Positions 1 through 9,121 are shown, counted from the stretch's first letter. The stretch: DNA of 15,770 nt from Russula earlei (GCA_025769875.1 JAGFNK010001044.1:1-15770), one strand, 5' to 3'. The notes: generated by a model from the sequence alone, not told the origin. Program-made: numbers and translations.

Positions 1-970
1 TTGGTAGTTCGAGGCGAACATTTACTGGATAGGCAGTGATGACTTTGAATGGTCCATAGCGTCGAGGGCTAGTTTTGCCTTTGGGTGAGTGGTTCATAGA
101 TTTGTGGCTTCCAACCATACTTGATCCCCTTCTTTAAAACAAAATGTGGAGGATTGAGGTCCTGATTGCTTCATGATCTCAGTTGCTCGGTTCAGGGAGG
201 CAGCTACTTCTCTCTGAGCTGGTTTAGTCTCATTAGTCTTTCTTGGATTGAAGGAACTTTGATGTAAGGGCAAGGGGCGGAGCAAATGTTAGGTTAAAGC
301 CATACCAGACCTCAAAAGGAGGTTTGTTTGTAGCACTGTGTTGTCTGGCATTATGTGCAAACTCCATAAAGGGAATTAGTTCTGCCCAATTGTCCACTTG
401 ATGGTTGCAAAGATATTTGTAGGTATTGTTCTAGTTTTGGTTAACTCATTCGTTTCTCCATCTGTCTGTGGGTGATATGCTGTGCTCAATGATACTTTGA
501 AATTTAACTTCTTCCATAGTTCTTGAGTAACTTTTGCTGCAAATTGAGGGCCTCTGTCTGATATTATTTGTGTCGGGAGGCCTATTCTTCTCCAGACATT
601 GCTCATGATTAGTGTCGCTGTTTCATCTGCTGTGATTGTCTTGTGGCAAGGGGTAATGATATTGCTTTGCTGAATCGATCTACCACAACTAGGAGGCTGT
701 CAAAGCCTTGTGAAATTGGTAGGTCCGTAATAAAGTCCATGGTAATGCTTTTCCATACTTCTCCAGCTGGTGTAATTGGTACGAGGGGTGTTTCTGTCTT
801 TGGGAAATTCTTTGTGCTTTGGCAAATTGCGCAACTGTCTACATAATTTGACATAGGTTAGCATTCCTGGCCACCGATAGTTTCTGATTAGTTCATAAGT
901 TTTCCATTGGCCAGGATGTCCAGTGGCGAGGGAGTCATGATGTACCTTCAGAATTTTCTTTCATAGGGTG
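1..970 (-). pseudogene. pol: E1 pol: integrase with GPY/F-like module, cut by window edge
   Basis: HHCC zinc-binding region: [12 protein letters not shown] (about 905-940) and CAIC (about 822-833). Catalytic core: first Asp in [11 protein letters not shown] (735-737) and second Asp in IISDRGPQF (556-558). The position 36 residues on, where the Glu should be, reads Asn, and an apparent one-base deletion in the TDGET.. segment (about 450-460) best explains this. The core continues to about 290 in more than one frame, followed by the tether (FKEGDQVWLEATNL, 94-135) and the GPY/F-like module RRYGPFKVIT (about 30-65). Whether a chromodomain follows, as in E2, cannot be seen because the sequence ends. 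Confidence 0.85.
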
Positions 971-1740
971 TCATTGTTTGGGATATAGACTTTTCCTTTG
1001 AATAATATTAGTCCATCTTTGAAGGTTCCAGTCCTGTAAGCCTTTGGATAATCGTCTTGGTCCATTCTTTATAATGATTGCTAACGCGTTAGATACTTCT
1101 GGGGTCATAGTCTTTGCTAGATCACAGTTGTTGTCGAAGTTCTTGGTCGCCAATTGGTTCTGTAGCAGAGGTGCGTGTTGCTCTAATTTTAAAATATTTG
1201 TCATCTAGGAGCACCTTTCCATTGTTTTCATTTTGTATCCCCTCTTTAAAGTCTGGCTCGCCTGGACAGACTGTCTGCTTTGTTCATAGTTCCTGGGTGG
1301 TGGGTGATAGTGAAGTCAAAATTGCTGGAAAGGAGTGCCCATTGGGCTTGTCATCTCGTGAGTTTTTTGTTTTGTCATCAAGTATATCAGTTATTGTGGT
1401 CTGTCCATAGATCAATGGGGTGTGTAGCGCCTTCAAGGTAGTGTCTGGAAGTGCCAGAGGGATGAGACGATGGCAAGGAGTTCTTTATCATACAGTAGAT
1501 CATGTAATTTTGTTGTGCGGGGGTCCAAGGATTTCGAAAAATAGGCTATTGGGTGATATCTATTAAATTCATCAGGTTGTTCCAAGATTGCGCCTGACTG
1601 CAAAGTTGCTTGCATCAGCAGATGAGTCGAAAGGGTTTAGTATGATCAGGTAACATAAGGATTGGGGCCGTTGTGAATGCTTGGACTAGTTTTTGAAATG
1701 CTTGTTCTTCATCGTCTTCCCACTTGAAGGGGTTTTCTTT
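971..1740 (-). pseudogene. pol: E1 pol: RNase H and tether
   Basis: Starts with FKWEDDEEQAFQ (about 1700-1735), then CDASNFAV, carrying the conserved first Asp of gypsy RNase H, near 1630-1655. HPIAYFSKSLDP and LLYDKELLAIV (about 1480-1560) are typical of the family, and DLWTDHNNLIYL lies near 1370-1410. The stretch from 1320 to 1205 is frameshifted and no clean ADALSR motif was found. 1204-971 is the tether before integrase (NILKLEQ...). It would degrade RNA in the RNA/DNA hybrid. Stops and frame changes show decay. Confidence 0.78.
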
Positions 1741-1791
1741 CTTTGTTAAGTTAAACAAGGGTTTGCGCTATCCGTGAGTATTGGTGGATAA

Positions 1792-1835
1792 GGCCCCTTT
1801 TACCAACCGAGAATTCTTGAATCTTGAACTTGAAC
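1792..1835 (+). repeat. MITE left terminal inverted repeat
   Basis: Perfect 44-base reverse complement of 2295-2338; flanked outside by TAA (1789-1791). Confidence 0.92.
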
Positions 1836-2294
1836 GTGGATTTCAGGGATTTTCTGGGAGTGACAGGAGTGATCTAAGTGATATGATGTATATAATAAAT
1901 TAATATGCATTTTCTTTTGTTGTCATTTGCATACTCACATATTTGGGGTTACACATGATGTGTCAGCATCAAACTCAGGAGTTGAGCAGTCCAACTCGAG
2001 CTCAACATTTGGGTGCTTGCAGCCCCATTTTCACCAGAGCTGCACATACAAAATTTGCACAAAGATGTGCACCCACACATTGGTGACACATATTCTGCCT
2101 TATGACATGCTTGCAATACCCCACTCGAAAGGAGTGGAAGGAAGGGTTTAGAAAAAATATTTTACATATCACATGTAAACCCAGCAAATCGCACCAGAAA
2201 ATAACTCATATTTGAAATGGACTCATATTAGTTTATTATGTCACTTACATCACACCTGTCATTCCTGTCACTCCCAGAAAATCCTAAAATACAA

Positions 2295-2338
2295 GTTCAA
2301 GTTCAAGATTCAAGAATTCTCGGTTGGTAAAAGGGGCC
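2295..2338 (-). repeat. MITE right terminal inverted repeat
   Basis: Perfect 44-base reverse complement of 1792-1835; flanked outside by TAA (2339-2341). Confidence 0.92.
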
Positions 2339-2629
2339 TAAATCGTCGAATAGAAGTTGCAGAATCCTAGAAATGCTTGTACTCCTGTAACGTTGGTCGG
2401 AGTAGGCCACTTTGTAATGCCTATTAACTTGTCTTGGTCCATCGATATTCATCCTTGGGAGATATTGATGCCTAGGTAACTAATAGAGGTTTGTCGAAAA
2501 AGTGCATTTCTCTGTTTTCAAGTATAAGTCATGGTCTTGGAGTGTCTTTAGGACCTTGTGTGTCCAGTCATCTAATTCATTCAAGGTTTGTGCCATGATT
2601 AGTATATCATCTAGGTAAACGACCACTCG

Positions 2630-2634
2630 TTCAG
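2630..2634. repeat. Target-site duplication of LTR A, left copy
   Basis: TTCAG, identical to 3467-3471. Five bases is the usual Ty3/gypsy duplication. Confidence 0.9.
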
Positions 2635-2898
2635 TGTTATGAACCAAGGCCAGGTACTTGCTGTATATTGTCCTATTCCACTCAAGAGAGACCTCTCTCA
2701 CCTTGTGTTACCAACTCCCTTCCGTTTCTTGGGCTATCCCTCCTGCAGTGCAAGATATCACTATTGCAAAGGCACCATAACACGACCAGGCACCCATTTC
2801 CTAATCAGGTAATCATCGCGTGGCAGCCACATGGTCACCCAGCCACCAAGAACCCGAAACAGTGGCACAAACTCTTAGAAACTGTTGCATAACTCATC

Positions 2899-3015
2899 TG
2901 ACATCATCAAGGCTCCAATGACATCATGGCTGACTGAGTGGCTCCACAGTGACCTCATAGGCTCACTAAGCGCTCCACAGTGACATCATAATGATGTCAT
3001 CGCTCCACAATGATC
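2899..3015 (+). promoter_or_regulatory. LTR A U3: CRE/ATF-like sites and a 31-bp tandem repeat
   Basis: TGACATCA at 2899-2906, 2919-2926 and 2981-2988, and TGATGTCA at 2992-2999; the last two make a 19-base palindrome (2981-2999). Overlapping this, GCTCCACARTGA-type units begin at 2941, 2972 and 3002, a roughly 31-bp tandem repeat. All lie 140-240 bases upstream of the TATA box at 3136. Confidence 0.5.
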
Positions 3016-3135
3016 AGTAATGCGCTCAGTAAGCCTGAAACTTGACACAAGCAAGTTTATGCCTCTGTAGTCCTATTGGATGGTACCAAAGGGTCTAGAA
3101 TAGTTCCAGTTCTTTGTAATCGACCCTGTACACTG

Positions 3136-3177
3136 TATATAAGCCCCAATAAAGTATGGCAGTCGTCAGACTGTCCA
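3136..3177 (+). promoter_or_regulatory. LTR A core promoter
   Basis: TATATAAG at 3136-3143 and the decamer AGACTGTCCA at 3168-3177, 32 bases apart as in LTRs B and C. Confidence 0.6.
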
Positions 3178-3466
3178 TTTGTGATACTCTCATCTTCCTG
3201 GGTACTCCCCCACGACCTCTCAGTCTAAAGATTCCCCTTCACCTCCAAGGTACTCTTCTATGACCGCCTTGTTTAAAGCCCCCTTGCTGCACTGGCCTCC
3301 AGTCTTCACCTCTGCCTCCAGTTACATGTACCAGTCCCCATCTGGTACATTCTAGTCATTTGGCTTCGTCCTCTTGTTCAATGCCGCCTACGCCACAGTA
3401 CCATCTGTTCTGACCCTTGCCCACCTGCTCCTGAGTCCACATGGTTCAGCAGTATGTGTCTTGACA

Positions 3467-3471
3467 TTCAG
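3467..3471. repeat. Target-site duplication of LTR A, right copy
   Basis: TTCAG, directly after the terminal TTGACA; pair of 2630-2634. Confidence 0.9.
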
Positions 3472-4300
3472 TGGCAATGTATTTTGCTAGGATGGTGTTC
3501 ATAAAGCATTGGAAAGTGGCTGGGGCATTGCAGAGACCAAATGTCATTATCAATGGCTTGAAGAGTCCTAATGGTGTCTTGAATGCTGCAAGGTGTTCAT
3601 CGCCCTCTCTTAGGTGGATATTGTTGTATCCCCATCGTATGTCAAACTTGGTGAAGTATTGAGCTCCTTGTTGTTTGTCAATTAATTCAGGAATCAAAGG
3701 TAGTGGATATGTGTCTTTGACAGTTGCTGCATTCAGGGCTTGGTAGTCTTCTACTGGTCGTAGATTTCCTCCTTTCTTTTCTACAAAGAAGAACAGACTG
3801 GCAATAGCTGCTTTTGATGGTCGGATAGTGCCTCTTTTCAAGTGTTCATCTAAGTATTCCTTTAAGGCTTGTAGTTCTTTGGGAGTAAGTCGATAGATAC
3901 CAGAATCGCGTCAGGCGATCCCTGGTTTCAGATTGATTGCATGGTCCCATGGTTGGTGAGCAGGAAGGCGTTGAGAGGCTTGTTTGTCGAAAACCTTTCA
4001 CCATTTTAAGAACTGGACAGGGATAAGTTTGTCTAATGTCTTGGGGGATGTTTCTGCACGGGCTAGTTTGGTAGCTGTGGTTGATTTGGCTCTTATGCTG
4101 ATTGTCACTGGTCTAAATGCATTGTAGATTTGTTCATCAACACATGGGTTCAATCGTCCTTCAGTATCTGGGAAGATTAGTGCAGCAACGTTTGCAAACT
4201 CAGGTTCTTCTTCTTCAGGAAAGGTAAGCGCTTGTATTTGGTAATTCTGCATTCCAGATGCAGATGCAATGGTTATGCTTGGGTGCGTGGTAAGGCAGGT

Positions 4301-4860
4301 TCAGGGGCAATTCCTCAGTGTGATTGTGTCGTTTGCCCGATTGATATCTGGGTTGTGGTGTTGTAGCCAATCTGTTCCTAAGATGATGTTGTGATCTCCA
4401 ATGTTAGTGTCAAGGAATTCCGCTTGTTCATCATGAGTAGTGCCTGTGTGCGCTTGAATGCGAAGTCTTTGGATGGTGCTAAAGCGTATTAGTCCATTGG
4501 CATTTTGCGTTCCATCTACATTTTGTGCTGGCAAGGGTTTGGTCATAGTTCAGAGGTGCAGGTGGTGTCTTTGTGCGAATCGTTCATGGGTTATCATTCC
4601 TTCTGCTCCACTGTCGAGAAGGGCTCTTGCACCGATTTCTTTGCCACTTGTCTTCCCCACTAAGGTAACTTTCAAGGCAATAGATGGGGAGCGAATATTC
4701 TTGGTAAAAACCTTGGGGTAATTAATTTCTCTTTGTATCGTACTGATTTGGACCGCGTCCCTTCTCGGTGCAGAAGGGGGTCCAATTAAAAATCCATAGG
4801 AGCAGATCGTGGGCGGAGGATCGAGTCCGCAAGTGTTTCTCTCCAAGTTGTCAATGATGC
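4301..4860 (-). pseudogene. pol: E1 pol: retropepsin-like protease
   Basis: In the -1 frame relative to gag, overlapping its end. The active-site motif LLDSGAEGM has its Asp at 4613-4615 (usual form DTGA or DSGA), preceded by a hydrophobic strand (IALKVTLVG). The second half, after a stop near 4548, has DHNIILGTDWLQHHNPDI at about 4340-4395, matching the ILGxDWL motif that closes the gypsy protease fold. It would release Gag and Pol products from the polyprotein. The two parts are in one frame and separated by an in-frame stop, so the enzyme is not intact. Confidence 0.85.
4786..4792 (-). promoter_or_regulatory. Possible -1 shift site at the gag stop codon
   Basis: The minus strand reads GAT TTT TAA at the end of gag. 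A tRNA-Phe on TTT can slip back one base and still pair with TTT, and the ribosome then reads TTA ATT, which is the pol frame (open through this point). Gag codons begin at positions divisible by 3 and pol codons one frame back, consistently on each side over more than 1 kb, so a -1 shift is needed. It is not a canonical X XXY YYZ heptamer. Confidence 0.45.
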
Positions 4861-6294
4861 ACCAGGAACGGGTTCTTCTTGCGTGGGTTCGATGTTTTCA
4901 TCTTGGATGGTTGTAGCTCTGACTGTTTGGGGGCAAGATCCTTGTTGTTGGCATCCTTGGGCTGCTCTCTTTGCTCTACATTGATTTGCCATATGGTTCT
5001 TTTTTCCACAATAATAGCAGAGGTTGTTCTTGCGTCGAAACTCTTTCTCTGCATCTGTGAGGGGTTTTCTTTCACTTCTGGATTCCCAGGGTCGTTTGTT
5101 AGGTTCTCCTTGGTACAAGTTAATTTCCAATGGATTGCCTGATCCTTGAGTGTTTAATCCTCGGGCATGCACAGAGCATCCTCCTCAAAAAGCAGTGGAG
5201 TTGTATTGGTCGAAAAGGTTGTCGAATTCTCTTGCTGCTTTGACAAGGGCTGCAAGTGTAGTTGGTGTCGGTGTGATTCCCAATATTTTCTGATGTAGGG
5301 CCGGGTTAATATTCTTCCTGAATGGGTACATCTTTGTTCTTTCGTCGGTGGTAGCTCATGATGCGTGATGTGACCATTTCTGATACCATTCATTAAATGG
5401 TAGTTTCCCTTGATAATAGGTGTGCATGGTGTTAGTGGAGGCTAATTCTGCTTCTGCAGGGATGAAGTGATCGGCAAAGGCTTTCTTGAAATCATCCCAA
5501 GATCCATAGTCTGCTACTGTATGAGCCATAGTCTTAGTGGTTTGTTCTCTAGCCCATGCTCTGGTGGGTGTTCCTACTTTAAAGTGGGTTAGTGCAGCGG
5601 CGACTTTCTTGCTCTCATCTGTAAAGGAGTCACCATTGATGTAGTAATAATTGGCCAAAGCTGCCCAAAAGGCTTCTGGATTATCAGCCTTTCCATCAAA
5701 GGGTTCTGGTGCAGTTCCGACAAGGTGTGGATTGCTTGACATGGTGGGGTTCTGGGTTGTTGCAGCTGTAACAATAGGTGGGGCTGAACCTTGTAATTGG
5801 ATTCTAGTTGGAGTAAGCATTTGAGGGACTGCTTGTGGTACATTGCTAATTGTATGAGGGGTAGGTTGTTGGGTATTATGCTGGGTGGAAGGTCCTGGGG
5901 TAGTGCTTCGAGTGCTCTGAGCAGTTCCTAAGATAGCAGTAACTTCTTGAGTTGTTCTGGCTGTAAAATTGACTTCACGATTGTTATAGTAAACCCAATG
6001 TTTTCTAGAATGGCTCCACTTGACTGGTTTGTCTAGGAAGAGGCCTGTGTAGTTATAGGGATTGAAGTCTTGAACATTCTCTGCTCCTGGGGCTGCCGCT
6101 TTAAGTTGTTTGGTGGTAACTTTGTCATTTTTGTCTTCGTATAACCAAGGGTCAGAAAGATTTCCGTGGTTGATAATAGGTGTACCTGCAAATCTTCCTC
6201 GGTAACAGTGATCTTGGGTGTTGTAGCTGAGGTTTTCAAATAGGAGCGGGATTAGATTTTCTTCTTCATCAGTGATGTCTCTCCTAGTGCTCAT
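4786..6294 (-). pseudogene. gag: E1 gag: capsid and CCHC nucleocapsid
   Basis: Begins with a true ATG (MSTRRDITDEEE...) at 6294 and runs about 500 codons to a TAA at 4786-4788. The first 190 residues are polar with a Thr/Pro/Gln-rich stretch. A Retrotrans_gag-type capsid follows (about 5360-5700, with PEPFDGKADNPEAFW and FNEWYQKWS, typical of Ty3/gypsy Gag). The nucleocapsid has a perfect C-x2-C-x4-H-x4-C knuckle, CYYCGKKNHMANQC, at 4978-5019. The frame is broken by a TGA at 5356-5358 (one C-to-T change from CGA) and a TGA at 5185-5187, where a one-base indel is likely because the adjacent frame encodes FEEDAL. In life it would assemble the virus-like particle and bind the element RNA. Between the breaks the same frame holds throughout, so the gene is decayed but recent enough to read. 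Confidence 0.87.
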
Positions 6295-6364
6295 AGATCT
6301 AGATGACAGTTATAGTCCAATGGCCATTGTTCCAAGGATATGCAATGGTGTAGGCCGGCTTCAG

Positions 6365-8798
6365 TCAAATGGTATCGGGTCTCCCTTGATGTCTTCTCAA
6401 GTGGATTTGGGAGTATTCTTCGGTGATGCTATTTTGTGTTAAAACTACTCGAGTTTTCCACAAGTATCCTTCAAACTCTGCTGGTGAGATAGCAAAGTCG
6501 TTTATCTCTCTGGTGGGATGTTGATACACTACAAAGTATGTTGTCCTTAAATGCCAAGCCTGTGTACAATAGTTCTTGAATTCAAGTAGTTCTCTTTTGA
6601 TCGCGTAGGTAGGTTCAAAGCTAAGAAAGATTGTTCTGGTAAATAAGGATGTAGTTCAGTATTTCTAATGTTGATACTATCAGAGGATTCAACAAGTGGC
6701 GACGCAAAGGGTTGAGAAGGTACGACAGGTGTAGGAATACGACTGGTAAACAGGGGTACGTAGGCGTCAGGGGGAGTAGGAGGTAATGGTCTTTCAACAA
6801 GGAATCCTCTTGTGTTGGGAACTGTTACTCTAGAGGGAGCTCGCTGAGGCTATTGCACATCTTCTGTGTCGAGGAGCCAGGACTACTGAATTGGGAGGTG
6901 ATAATCACCTGGTGTCCACAGGGTGATTCCGTTAGGAGTGGGAGGTGTGTCTGGTTGATAACCGCACATGCAATACTCTGCTTTGCAGTTACACCAGGGT
7001 AATCCATGATCTGTCTCAGTATCTTCTGTACTGGCAGACCAACGTTCTTGACTGGTTGGGACAGTGGTTTGGATTGGCGTGAGGGGTCGAGGGATGAGGC
7101 TTGAGGCTTCGAGGACTGCTGGGACTGAATATGTAGGGGGACCGGTATATGAGGCATCTGGGCTGGTAATTGCCCAAGGTTGGTTGTAATCTGCGTCGTA
7201 TAACCAGGAGTTAGTTTCCCAGTCAAAGGTATTGTGTATTCCTGGTACAATTGCAAGTTGGACGTAGGATCGATCCTCCCTTTGTATTCTGTTAAGGTGT
7301 AGATGGTAGAACTGGACTGTGAGCCAATAGTAGCTGATATAAGTCCAAGCTAAGTAGAATAAGTGATATCCTGTTCTCAAGGAGTGGGTAATGATGTGGT
7401 GGTGTGGTTGAATGACTCTGGTCCAGAGGTTTAATTCACTGGTGTGTAGGGATTGATAGTCAACTGGTTGTCCTTGGATGTTCTTTGCTTGAGCAAGGTG
7501 CCAATATAATAGTTGTTGTCGTGCTGGTGGCAGAAGTTGACTAAGAGTTTCAAGGTATAGTGCATGTTCATCATGGCTTAACAGTTCTCCAAAAGGCAAG
7601 ACTCCAAGGAACTCTTTAACAATAAGGTGGGGGAAGTCTTCGTGGGGTGGTTCAATCTCTGGTACATTGTGCAGGTTGGTTAAGGTGGTGACAGGGAATG
7701 CGGTGAAGGCCCAAGTTCGATAATGATGTAGGCTCAAGACATGTCTGGTGATAGTGTCTTCTTCTTCGTCTTCTTCTAAGGCGTGTTCTCGAGGCACTTT
7801 AATCAAGGCAAAGAAGAAAGATTTATTCAATCTTTATTGAAGCGTTACAAGGGTGGTTCTTACTTTTTAAGAACTGTGTGCAAGATCTATAGTTTTGAGA
7901 CAGTACCTCTCAATTATTTCAAGAGGGTTAGGGGGAATATGAGGCATGAAACAGAAGCAGAGTAACTGGGGGTTGAAGCGTACGGTGTCGACGGTGTAAG
8001 TGGAGTAGTGACATAAAGAGACATGGTTACTGTTCTCCTCAAAGTGTAAGTAACTGTACACAAAGGCTAGACGTCCATCCAAGAAATTGTGTACAATGGA
8101 TAGGCAAAACGAGCCCTCATAAGCAGGGTGGTAGATAGCAGGCAAAGTAACAAGCTTTCTAAACAGGGAAGTGTTAAAAATGTATGCAATATGTCCGAGG
8201 GGAAAGTCAGCATCTGGGGTGTATATCCCAATGTTAGAGCAGATGCCAAAAGGGGTGAGGTTGTACTCAGTGGCAAGGGCAGTGTTGGAGGGTTCCACTG
8301 CAAAAGTGTGGACGACGTGTGCTCGAAAGGCGGTGGTGTAAGTGTCTGTGAAGCTACAATGAGCTAACTGGTCTGCAGTAGGGATGCGTAACAGGTAGTC
8401 TTGGTGATTTAAGTCATGGAGGGGATGCCACTGCTCGCGGGAATGATTGGTGGTAGGGAGGACGAAGTATTGGTGCGGGTGGAAGTGAAATGTTGTACAG
8501 GGGGGACGGTCGAGGAAGCCTTCAGGCAAGGGAGGATGGTCCACTTGCTGTTGCTTGTTCTGCGCTGGAGGGGGAGTGCCGACAGGGACAAAGTCGGCTG
8601 GGACAGGCTGGGGAACATTGGGAGACGATGGTGGGGCTTCTGGGGAGTACAGGATGCTGAGGGGCGAGGACGTGTCGACTGGTTCGAGGTTCTCAGTGAG
8701 GAGATGAAGGGCAGTGCATGGAGTGGGCTGGAGAGGAGAAGGGAGACACAGGGAAGTGTTGACAAAAGTGGGGGAGTTGGGAGTGGACACTTGAGCAT
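6365..8798 (-). pseudogene. E1 ORF1: long unrecognised ORF between PBS and gag
   Basis: I do not recognise this protein. From the ATG at 8798 (38 bases after the LTR) to the TGA at 6365-6367 there is about 2.4 kb, some 810 codons, of mostly open sequence. After an early frameshift close to the ATG, one frame holds from 8790 to about 6640, interrupted only by TAA 7867-7869, TAA 7834-7836, TAG 6883-6885 and TAG 6850-6852, each one C-to-T change from a Gln codon. A last frameshift near 6640 leads into an Arg/Glu-containing tail ending at 6365. Features in order: Pro/Ser-rich N-terminus (to about 8480); a His/Tyr/Phe-rich region; an acidic run (EEDEEED) near 7765; an aromatic-rich stretch at about 7300-7371; a Pro/Thr-rich linker; then a CNC..CMC cysteine cluster (6964-6993). 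It ends about 70 bases before the gag ATG. It is not Gag, since capsid and zinc knuckle are in the next ORF. The protein could be an accessory product or an N-terminal Gag extension. Confidence 0.7.
6964..6993 (-). other. Cys cluster C-x-C-x4-C-x-C in ORF1
   Basis: The residues CNCKAEYCMCG are encoded here, flanked by a Pro/Thr-rich segment after them (QPDTPPTPNG). Four cysteines spaced C-x-C-x4-C-x-C could bind a metal ion, but the pattern is not the retroviral CCHC knuckle. Function is unknown. Confidence 0.5.
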
Positions 8799-8824
8799 TG
8801 GCTGGTCAATACAAAGATGATGAG

Positions 8825-8834
8825 AGACTGTCCA
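8825..8834 (-). other. Primer-binding site of E1, self-complementary to its LTR
   Basis: Immediately after the LTR end (TTGACA, then TC) the minus strand reads TGGACAGTCT. It starts with TGG like a tRNA-type PBS, but the bases that follow would require a tRNA with an unusual U discriminator and no normal T arm. Instead it is the exact reverse complement of AGACTGTCCA at the predicted transcript start in the LTR. This is the Tf1-type layout, in which the mRNA 5' end folds back and primes minus-strand synthesis after cleavage. Confidence 0.7.
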
Positions 8835-9121
8835 GATGTCAAGACACGTACTGCTGATCTGTGTGGACTCAGGAGCAGGTGGGCAAGGGTCGGAACAGAT
8901 GGTACGCGGCATAGGCGGCATTGAACAAGAGGACGAGCCAAATGACTAGAATGTACCAGATGGGGACTGGTATGTGTAACTGGAGGCAGAGGCGAAGACT
9001 GGAGGCCAGTGCAGCAAGGGGCTTTAAACAAGGCGGTTGTAGAAGAGTACCTTGGAGACAAGGGGAATCTTTAGACTGAGTGGTCGCAGGGGAGTACCCA
9101 GGAAGATGAGAGTATCACAAA

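Larger units (their letters stand above)
1792..2338. mobile_element. PIF/Harbinger-like MITE (547 bp)
   Basis: The ends are inverted repeats: 1792-1835 and 2295-2338 are perfect reverse complements (44 bases, starting GGCCCCTTTTACC), and weaker similarity continues to about 120 bases from each end (for example TTTTCTGGGAGTGACAGG). The flanks are TAA at 1789-1791 and 2339-2341. A 3-bp TAA/TTA duplication with G-rich termini is the PIF/Harbinger signature. No transposase is encoded, so it is non-autonomous. Removing it with one TAA rejoins the E1 FCNFY segment to its continuation. The interior also holds a small hairpin, GTTGAGC/GCTCAAC, at 1981-2006. Confidence 0.85.
2635..3466 (+). mobile_element. 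Solo LTR A (832 bp), E1 LTR family
   Basis: Begins TGTTATGAAC and ends TTGACA, with a perfect 5-bp duplication TTCAG at 2630-2634 and 3467-3471. No internal domain accompanies it, so it is a solo LTR left by LTR-LTR recombination. It sits in opposite orientation inside E1, an element of its own family, and RT coding resumes in frame across it. TATATAAG is at 3136-3143 and the probable start decamer AGACTGTCCA at 3168-3177. Confidence 0.93.
1740..4252 (-). pseudogene. pol: E1 pol: reverse transcriptase, split by LTR A and a MITE
   Basis: The linker 4252-3860 leads into RT. Visible motifs: LRPVEDYQALNAATVKDTYP (about 3700-3760), the first catalytic Asp in FTKFDIRWGY (codon at 3641-3643), and FGLCNAPATFQ (about 3510-3540). 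Solo LTR A then interrupts. Past it, RVVVYLDDILI has the YLDD catalytic codons at 2606-2617. A frameshift near 2480-2490 moves to a frame with [10 protein letters not shown] and FLGFCNFY, which is cut at 2338 by the MITE; the text resumes at 1788 and reaches KPLFNLTKK after an indel near 1765. Removing LTR A plus one TTCAG (837 bases, 279 codons) keeps the frame exactly. All core motifs survive, so the enzyme was intact before the insertions. Confidence 0.88.

Noticed and set aside
1927..2187. Small ORFs on both strands inside the MITE
   Set aside because: They have no transposase features and are confined to the non-autonomous element interior.
7820..7840. Two AATAAA motifs on the minus strand as a real 3' end separating two genes
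   Set aside because: The same reading frame continues on both sides with only two Gln-type stops, so one interrupted ORF is simpler; premature polyadenylation remains possible but unsupported.
8416..8820. Plus-strand ORF of 134 codons rich in Gly/Arg
   Set aside because: It mirrors the Pro/Ser-rich N-terminal part of E1 ORF1 on the other strand and has no recognisable feature.
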